36,707 bases of DNA, taken from Bacillota bacterium. Lineage in GTDB: Bacteria > Bacillota > Clostridia > Lachnospirales > Lachnospiraceae. The notes under the pieces are model-generated. The model did not search any database and had not been told where the DNA came from. It saw nothing but the letters and a program-made list of their open reading frames with translations. The stretch lies in the NCBI GenBank assembly GCA_029558315.1, contig JAKQFQ010000462.1:1-36707 (forward strand). Reading direction: 5' to 3'. Below are positions 31,417 through 36,707 of this stretch, piece after piece (the stretch's first letter is position 1; the number at the start of each line of letters is the position of its first letter). The position numbers were made by a program, and so were the translations under genes.

Positions 31417-33465
31417 ATGGGAAAATCCCTCTATATTGCTGAAAAGCCTTCTGTTGCCAAAGAATTTGCGAAGGCTTTAAAATTGAATATGAAGAGTTAT
31501 GATGGATACCTTGAGTCAGAGGAAGCTGTTGTTACCTGGTGTGTGGGACATTTGGTAACCATGAGTTATCCGGAGGTTTATAAACCGGAATTAAAACGCT
31601 GGAGTTTTCAGACGATTCCATTTATACCAAAGGAATTCAAGTATGAGGTGATTCAGAGTGTCCGTAAACAATTCATGATTGTCAGTGGACTTCTAAACAG
31701 AGAGGATGTAACAACAATCTATGTATGTACAGACTCCGGGCGAGAAGGAGAATATATCTATCGTCTGGTAGAACAACAGTCCGGTGTTCATGGCAAAGAG
31801 CGCAGAAGAGTCTGGATTGATTCACAGACAGAGGAGGAGATCCTTCGTGGTATCAGAGAGGCCAAGGACCTGTCGGAATATGATGCGTTATGTGCATCTG
31901 CCTATCTTCGTGCACAGGAAGATTACCTGATGGGGATTAATTTTTCAAGAGCCCTGACGCTTAAATATGGAGGGTTTGTTAAGAATTACTTAAAGGCAGA
32001 TAAGGGTGTTATTTCTGTTGGACGTGTTATGACCTGCGTTCTTGGAATGGTAGTAAACAGAGAACGCGAGATAAGAAATTTTGTTAAAACTCCTTTTTAC
32101 AGGGTGATGGGTAGTTTTGATATGGACAAAACAACGATTCCGGGAGAATGGAAGGCGGTTGCCGGATCGAAGTATTTTGAATCCCCTAAGCTGTATAAAG
32201 AAAATGGATTTGCGAAGGAAGAGGATGCCCAAGAGCTGATTGCCTACCTGAAGGAGAACAATGCCATTGCAGGTGCAGAAGATAAGATTCATGCTTCTTT
32301 GCTTAATTCCGAAAAAAAGACAGAGAAGAAAAATGCACCTTTGCTTTATAATCTGGCAGAGTTACAGAATGAATGTTCCAAGCTGTTTAAAATCAATCCG
32401 GATGAGACATTAAAGATTGTTCAGGAACTCTATGAGAAAAAGCTGACAACATATCCCAGAACGGATGCCAGAGTATTGTCCACAGCTGTCTCCAAAGAGA
32501 TTGATAAAAACATTCGCGGATTAAAAAATTATGGCTATGTGAGCAGCTATTGTGATGAAATTCTAGATTCCGGTTCCTATAAGAAGATTGCAGGCACGAA
32601 ATATGTCAATGATAAACAGATTACGGATCATTATGCAATTATTCCAACGGGGCAGGGATTGAGCGCACTTAACAGCGTGTCCGTGACGGCACAGAAGGTC
32701 TATGAGATTATTGTAAGAAGATTCCTTGCGATCTTTTACCCACCGGCGATATTTCAGAAAGTGGCTTTGACAATTGGAATCAAGGAAGAATCATTTTTGG
32801 CAAACTTCAAGGTGCTTGCAGATGAAGGTTATCAGAAAATAATGAAATATTCCTTTTTTAAAGAAAAAGTTGAAACAGAGGATAAAAATGTCTCCGGCAA
32901 GGATGGAAGCGATGAGGGGACGAATGAACTAAAATGTGATCCGGAGTTTTTAAAACTCTTAGGGACCTTGAAGAAGGGAGCAGAGCTTCCCTGCGATGCA
33001 CTTGAAATTAAGGAGGGTGAGACAACACCACCCAAGAGATATAATTCCGGAAGCATGATTCTGGCAATGGAAAATGCAGGTCAATTGATTGAAAACGAGG
33101 AAATGCGTGCACAGATTAAAGGAAGCGGTATTGGAACTTCTGCCACAAGAGCAGGAATTCTAACCAAGCTGGTCACGATAAAATATCTTGCACTGAATAA
33201 AAAGACGCAGATCATTACGCCAACACTACAGGGAGAGATGGTCTATGATGTGGTCAATCATTCCATCAGGCCATTACTAAATCCACTCTTAACGGCAAGC
33301 TGGGAAAAGGGCTTGACCGGTGTTGCAGAGGGGACGATTACAGAGGATGAGTATGTCATGAAGCTGAGCGATTTTGTCACCAGACATACGAATAATGTGA
33401 AGACCCTGCAGAATCAGAATATGCTTTATGGATGCTTTGATCAGGCTGCAAAGTATTATAAATAG
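31417..33465 (+). CDS. topB: DNA topoisomerase III
   Basis: 682 residues, type IA topoisomerase. The Toprim domain begins LYIAEKPSVAKEFAKAL and has TDSGREGEYIYRLV. The catalytic tyrosine is Y346 in TTYPRTDARVLS. ISVGRVMTCVLGMVVNRERE and GSGIGTSATRAGILTKLV are typical TopB blocks. There are no C-terminal zinc fingers. It relaxes and decatenates DNA in the cytoplasm. Mobile elements also carry topB, but base composition and the tight fit with its neighbours indicate a host gene here. Confidence 0.95.
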   Translation: MGKSLYIAEKPSVAKEFAKALKLNMKSYDGYLESEEAVVTWCVGHLVTMSYPEVYKPELKRWSFQTIPFIPKEFKYEVIQSVRKQFMIVSGLLNREDVTTIYVCTDSGREGEYIYRLVEQQSGVHGKERRRVWIDSQTEEEILRGIREAKDLSEYDALCASAYLRAQEDYLMGINFSRALTLKYGGFVKNYLKADKGVISVGRVMTCVLGMVVNREREIRNFVKTPFYRVMGSFDMDKTTIPGEWKAVAGSKYFESPKLYKENGFAKEEDAQELIAYLKENNAIAGAEDKIHASLLNSEKKTEKKNAPLLYNLAELQNECSKLFKINPDETLKIVQELYEKKLTTYPRTDARVLSTAVSKEIDKNIRGLKNYGYVSSYCDEILDSGSYKKIAGTKYVNDKQITDHYAIIPTGQGLSALNSVSVTAQKVYEIIVRRFLAIFYPPAIFQKVALTIGIKEESFLANFKVLADEGYQKIMKYSFFKEKVETEDKNVSGKDGSDEGTNELKCDPEFLKLLGTLKKGAELPCDALEIKEGETTPPKRYNSGSMILAMENAGQLIENEEMRAQIKGSGIGTSATRAGILTKLVTIKYLALNKKTQIITPTLQGEMVYDVVNHSIRPLLNPLLTASWEKGLTGVAEGTITEDEYVMKLSDFVTRHTNNVKTLQNQNMLYGCFDQAAKYYK

Positions 33466-33507
33466 TGTGTTATCACAGGCAAAGAGAAGAGAGGAAAAAG
33501 AATTAAA

Positions 33508-34173
33508 ATGGAAAAAGCAAAAATATGTAATCTTTATGATTTGCAGGAAACAATCGCATCGAAGCTGTTTGAAGGCATCGAGTATCCATGGGAATTATTG
33601 CCCAGAATCAGCGACTTTATTGTTGAACTTGGAGCAACTTTGGATGCAGCACAATTTGACAAAAGAGGTGAGAACATCTGGATTGCCAAAAGTGCAAAGG
33701 TAGCACCAACAGCGTGCCTGAATGGCCCGCTTATTATTGATGAGGAAGCAGAAATCAGACACTGCGCATTTATCAGAGGCAATGCCATTGTTGGAAAGCA
33801 TGCAGTTGTCGGCAATTCCACAGAGCTTAAAAATGTTATTCTGTTTAACAATGTTCAGGTTCCTCATTACAACTATGTCGGAGACAGTATCCTGGGATTT
33901 AAGTCTCACATGGGTGCCGGTTCGATTACCTCCAATGTAAAGAGCGATAAGACGCTTGTAGTTGTGAAGGATGCAGAGGAACAGATCGAGACAGGAATGA
34001 AGAAGTTCGGAGCAATGCTTGGAGATTATGTTGAAGTTGGATGTAATTCTGTATTAAATCCAGGTACTGTCATTGGAAGACACAGCAATATCTACCCGAC
34101 TTCCTGCGTTCGTGGTGTGATCCCGGAGGAATCTATCTACAAAAAGAACGAAACTATTGTGAAAAAACAATAA
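33508..34173 (+). CDS. Left-handed beta-helix acyltransferase-like protein (GlmU C-terminal type)
   Basis: 221 residues. An N-terminal helical part is followed by hexapeptide repeats (IWIAKSAKVAPTACLNGPLI, EIRHCAFIRGNAIVGKHAVV, VEVGCNSVLNPGTVIG), the left-handed beta-helix found in GlmU and related sugar-nucleotide acetyltransferases. There is no pyrophosphorylase domain, so it is not a full GlmU. It probably acylates a sugar nucleotide or similar metabolite. It lies 42 bases after topB, probably the last gene of the asd run. Confidence 0.8.
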   Translation: MEKAKICNLYDLQETIASKLFEGIEYPWELLPRISDFIVELGATLDAAQFDKRGENIWIAKSAKVAPTACLNGPLIIDEEAEIRHCAFIRGNAIVGKHAVVGNSTELKNVILFNNVQVPHYNYVGDSILGFKSHMGAGSITSNVKSDKTLVVVKDAEEQIETGMKKFGAMLGDYVEVGCNSVLNPGTVIGRHSNIYPTSCVRGVIPEESIYKKNETIVKKQ

Positions 34174-34221
34174 AAACCACTGGATTTTTTCGACATAATA
34201 TGAGAAAATAAAGCCGGTGTG

Positions 34222-34242
34222 TTATAACATGAAGTGTTATAA
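34222..34242. promoter_or_regulatory. Perfect palindrome upstream of the NifU-like gene
   Basis: TTATAACA (34222-34229) and TGTTATAA (34235-34242) are exact inverted arms around TGAAG, 35 bases before the ATG of the NifU-like gene. The left arm could double as a -10 box. The only genes controlled would be an iron-sulfur scaffold and its partner, so an iron-, Fe-S- or redox-sensing regulator (Rrf2 or Fur class) is a fair guess. No sequence match to a known site is claimed. Confidence 0.6.
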
Positions 34243-34277
34243 AGAAAATCAACATACATTTGAAAGGAGAACTACAC

Positions 34278-34982
34278 ATGATTATTTCTAAGGAAGTTCA
34301 GGAAATGTGTACAGTTGCACAAGGCGTTCATCATGGCGCAGCGCCCATTCCCGAAGAAGCAAAATGGGTAAAAGCAAAAGAGGTAAAGGATATTTCCGGT
34401 CTTACACACGGTATTGGCTGGTGTGCACCTCAGCAGGGAGCTTGTAAGTTAACATTAAACGTTAAGGAAGGTATTATCCAGGAGGCATTGGTTGAGACAA
34501 TCGGTTGCTCCGGAATGACACATTCGGCTGCTATGGCATCTGAAATCTTACCGGGCCTTACTGTTATGGAAGCATTAAATACAGACCTTGTATGTGATGC
34601 AATCAATACAGCAATGAGAGAATTATTCTTACAGATCGTTTACGGACGTACTCAGAGTGCTTTCTCTGAGGAAGGTCTTCCCATTGGAGCCGGACTTGAA
34701 GATCTTGGTAAAGGTCTTAGAAGCCAGGTTGGTACAATGTACGGAACTCTTCAAAAGGGACCAAGATATTTGGAAATGGCTGAAGGCTATGTAACAGGTA
34801 TCGCTTTAGACAAAGATGATCAGATTATTGGATACAAATTTGTCAGCCTTGGCAAGATGACTGACTTCATCAAGAAAGGTGACGATCCTACTACTGCATA
34901 CGAGAAGGCATGTGGACAGTATGGACGTGTTGCTGATGCAGTGAAGATTATTGACCCTAGAAACGACAAAGAAGTAAAATAA
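34278..34982 (+). CDS. NifU-like iron-sulfur cluster assembly scaffold protein
   Basis: 234 residues from ATG 34278, with GAAAGGAG upstream (the track's TTG 34260 lies before that site). HGIGWCAPQQGACKL gives C49 and C56, and ETIGCSGMTHSAAM gives C77, resembling the cysteine set of NifU/IscU scaffolds, though the protein is longer. It is followed 14 bases later by the GGGtGRT gene. This pairing is frequent in anaerobic Clostridia and the pair's exact job is not settled. Codon use is of the highly expressed kind. Confidence 0.85.
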   Translation: MIISKEVQEMCTVAQGVHHGAAPIPEEAKWVKAKEVKDISGLTHGIGWCAPQQGACKLTLNVKEGIIQEALVETIGCSGMTHSAAMASEILPGLTVMEALNTDLVCDAINTAMRELFLQIVYGRTQSAFSEEGLPIGAGLEDLGKGLRSQVGTMYGTLQKGPRYLEMAEGYVTGIALDKDDQIIGYKFVSLGKMTDFIKKGDDPTTAYEKACGQYGRVADAVKIIDPRNDKEVK

Positions 34983-34996
34983 GGAGGAGACGAACA

Positions 34997-36007
34997 ATGG
35001 CTTTATTTGAATCATATGAAAGAAGAATTGACAAAATCAATAAAGTTCTCGGTGAGTATGGAATCTCTTCCATTGAAGAAGCTGAGAAGATTACAAAGGA
35101 TGCCGGCTTAAATGTCTATGACATGGTTAAGGGTATCCAGCCTATCTGCTTTGAAAATGCATGTTGGGCATATACAGTTGGCGCTGCCATTGCAATCAAG
35201 AAAGGTTGCAGAAAAGCTTCTGAAGCAGCAGAAGCAATCGGTGAAGGACTTCAGTCTTTCTGTATACCGGGTTCTGTAGCTGATACACGTAAGGTTGGTC
35301 TTGGACATGGTAACCTTGGTAAGATGCTTCTTGAAGAGCAGACAGAGTGCTTCTGTTTCCTTGCAGGACATGAATCCTTTGCAGCAGCTGAAGGTGCTAT
35401 CGGTATCGCTGAGAAAGCAAACAAAGTACGTCAGAAACCGCTTCGTGTTATCTTAAACGGACTTGGTAAAGACGCTGCACAGATCATTTCCCGTATCAAT
35501 GGATTTACCTTCGTTGAGACCTTATATGATCCATACACCAACACTGTTAAGGAAGTTTCCAAGACAGCATATTCTGAAGGCCTTCGTGCTAAGGTTAACT
35601 GCTACGGAGCAAATGATGTTTGTGAAGGTGTAGCAATTATGCACAAAGAAGGCGTTGATGTTTCCATTACCGGTAACTCAACCAATCCTACCAGATTCCA
35701 GCATCCTGTTGCAGGTACCTACAAAAAAGAGTGTATCGAGCAGGGTAAGAAATACTTCTCTGTAGCTTCCGGTGGTGGTACAGGCCGTACACTTCACCCG
35801 GATAACATGGCAGCTGGTCCTGCTTCCTACGGATTTACAGATACTTTGGGACGTATGCATTCCGATGCACAGTTCGCTGGTTCTTCTTCCGTTCCTGCAC
35901 ATGTAGAAATGATGGGATTAATCGGAGCTGGTAACAACCCTATGGTTGGTATGACTGTTGCTGTAGCTGTTTCGATTGAAGAAGCTGCTAAGGCTAACAA
36001 GTTCTAA
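34997..36007 (+). CDS. GGGtGRT family protein
   Basis: 336 residues with the family's name motif SGGGTGRTLHPDN (GGGTGRT at residues 259-265) and several conserved cysteines (C51, C56, C71, C89, C118, C120). AAGGAGGAG precedes ATG. No membrane segment is seen. The family is uncharacterised. Its coupling to a NifU-like scaffold behind one palindrome suggests a role in building or using iron-sulfur clusters, which is inference. A strong terminator ends the unit at 36038-36090. Confidence 0.9.
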   Translation: MALFESYERRIDKINKVLGEYGISSIEEAEKITKDAGLNVYDMVKGIQPICFENACWAYTVGAAIAIKKGCRKASEAAEAIGEGLQSFCIPGSVADTRKVGLGHGNLGKMLLEEQTECFCFLAGHESFAAAEGAIGIAEKANKVRQKPLRVILNGLGKDAAQIISRINGFTFVETLYDPYTNTVKEVSKTAYSEGLRAKVNCYGANDVCEGVAIMHKEGVDVSITGNSTNPTRFQHPVAGTYKKECIEQGKKYFSVASGGGTGRTLHPDNMAAGPASYGFTDTLGRMHSDAQFAGSSSVPAHVEMMGLIGAGNNPMVGMTVAVAVSIEEAAKANKF

Positions 36008-36037
36008 GAACCGTAAGCTTCATTTTGAACTAATTTT

Positions 36038-36095
36038 AAGAGTATTACAGAAGTGTACAGAATTTGTACGTCCTTTACTGTAATACTCTTATTTT
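36038..36095. terminator. Terminator after the GGGtGRT gene
   Basis: AAGAGTATTACAG (36038-36050) and CTGTAATACTCTT (36078-36090) form a perfect 13-bp stem with a 27-base loop, followed by ATTTTATTT. It separates this operon from the methyltransferase promoter. Confidence 0.85.
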
Positions 36096-36119
36096 ATTTG
36101 AACTATAAAGTGAAATAGA

Positions 36120-36147
36120 TTGATTATTTACAGAGTGCATATATAAT
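36120..36147 (+). promoter_or_regulatory. Promoter of the methyltransferase gene
   Basis: TTGATT (36120-36125), a 16-base spacer and TATAAT (36142-36147), 28 bases before ATG 36176. Confidence 0.6.
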
Positions 36148-36175
36148 ATAGTTATATTTGACAGGGGATATGATC

Positions 36176-36670
36176 ATGACTGAATTAGAATTATACTATA
36201 ACAAATTTTATGAAGAACGTAGATTGGATTCAAGACATGGACAGGTGGAGTATATCACATCCATGAAGTATATTCATGAATGCCTTGACCGTTTAGAAAG
36301 TACGGAAACCAGGGATAATATTAAGATACTTGACTTGGGAGCCGGGACCGGAAGATATTCCATTGCGCTTGCGGAGGAAGGCTACGATGTTACGGCAGTG
36401 GAACTGGTTCAGCACAATCTTGGAATATTGAAATCAAAGCAGAGTACGGTAAAAGCATTCAAAGGGGATGCCAGAACATTATCCAGATTTGATAATGATA
36501 CATTTGACCTTACACTCGTGTTTGGCCCGATGTATCATTTGTTTACGTATGAGGATAAATTAAAAGCATTACAGGAAGCTATCAGAGTTACAAAACGCGG
36601 TGGTTTTCTGCTGGTTGCCTATTGTATGAATGAGTATGGTGTGATTACTTATGCAATGTCATTTAGATAA
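36176..36670 (+). CDS. Class I SAM-dependent methyltransferase, apparently truncated
   Basis: 164 residues from ATG 36176 (AGGGGA upstream). Motif I is ILDLGAGTGRYSIALAEEGY, an acidic residue ends strand 2 (VTAVEL), and FDLTLVFGPMYHLF and GGFLLVAYCMNEYGVITYAM follow. Relatives with this sequence usually continue for roughly 80-90 more residues, but a TAA stops the frame at 36668, after ITYAMSFR. The 37 bases left in the window show no clear continuation in another frame. It is a truncated gene, a frameshift, or a short variant. The substrate is unknown. Confidence 0.7.
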   Translation: MTELELYYNKFYEERRLDSRHGQVEYITSMKYIHECLDRLESTETRDNIKILDLGAGTGRYSIALAEEGYDVTAVELVQHNLGILKSKQSTVKAFKGDARTLSRFDNDTFDLTLVFGPMYHLFTYEDKLKALQEAIRVTKRGGFLLVAYCMNEYGVITYAMSFR

Positions 36671-36707
36671 GCATTTCGTCTGTTAGGAAAGGTATCTCAC
36701 AGGTTAC

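Noticed and set aside
31417-33465. topB as part of the mobile element
   Set aside because: Conjugative elements often carry topB, but this copy sits in a compact host gene run with matching composition and no mobile genes around it.

Overview
The window looks like chromosome of a Lachnospiraceae-type Clostridium. From about 15.7 kb onward it holds ordinary host genes. The first 15.3 kb is a patchwork of broken mobile elements inserted next to them. The host assignment is inferred from the protein types (a GGGtGRT protein beside a NifU-like scaffold, a Bacillus YfmM-like ABC-F protein, a cytosolic GH13 amylase), moderate-to-low GC in the host genes and strong AGGAGG-type ribosome sites. I cannot name the genus.

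Left mobile part. Module A (1-6784) begins GC-rich with the end of a P4-type primase, a short Cro/C1-like protein, a DUF3847 protein, an oriT region and a MobA/MobL relaxase. It then switches to an AT-richer cargo operon: a TetR regulator behind a palindromic operator-promoter, a 28-codon ORF, a cation:proton antiporter fused to a cytidylate-kinase-like domain, and a GNAT acetyltransferase. The TetR and GNAT genes each carry a one-base frameshift. Module B (about 6784-13618) is a Tn4451-like mobilizable element: a serine recombinase lacking its N-terminus, a small element protein, a MarR / C_GCAxxG_C_C / flavin-oxidase-like redox operon, DUF3847, oriT, a second MobA/MobL relaxase and TnpW. Module C (about 13619-15255) is debris: an internal piece of a VirD4/TraG coupling protein, the first codons of an opposite-strand gene, and remains of a replication-initiator gene with a DUF6017-like tail.

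The junctions A/B and B/C share CTTGACAAA, and each lies at the point where the next gene lost its 5' end. Tn4451 is known to carry an outward -35 box at its right end. I therefore read the arrangement as nested insertions: A inside B's recombinase gene, and B inside the coupling-protein gene. This is inference, and it predicts where the missing gene halves should lie to the left of the window.

Host part. 15808-22354 is a MoxR/DUF58/VWA (Bat-type) operon, with an unusual TPR protein carrying a SpaA-like domain, followed by an acyltransferase. After it come a convergent ABC-F protein, a cytosolic alpha-amylase, a PAP2-like membrane protein, a GGDEF protein, argH, and a tight run asd / AAA ATPase / topB / left-handed beta-helix protein. 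A NifU-like scaffold and GGGtGRT pair sits behind a perfect palindrome, and the window ends with a methyltransferase that appears truncated. I saw no rRNA, tRNA or CRISPR array.
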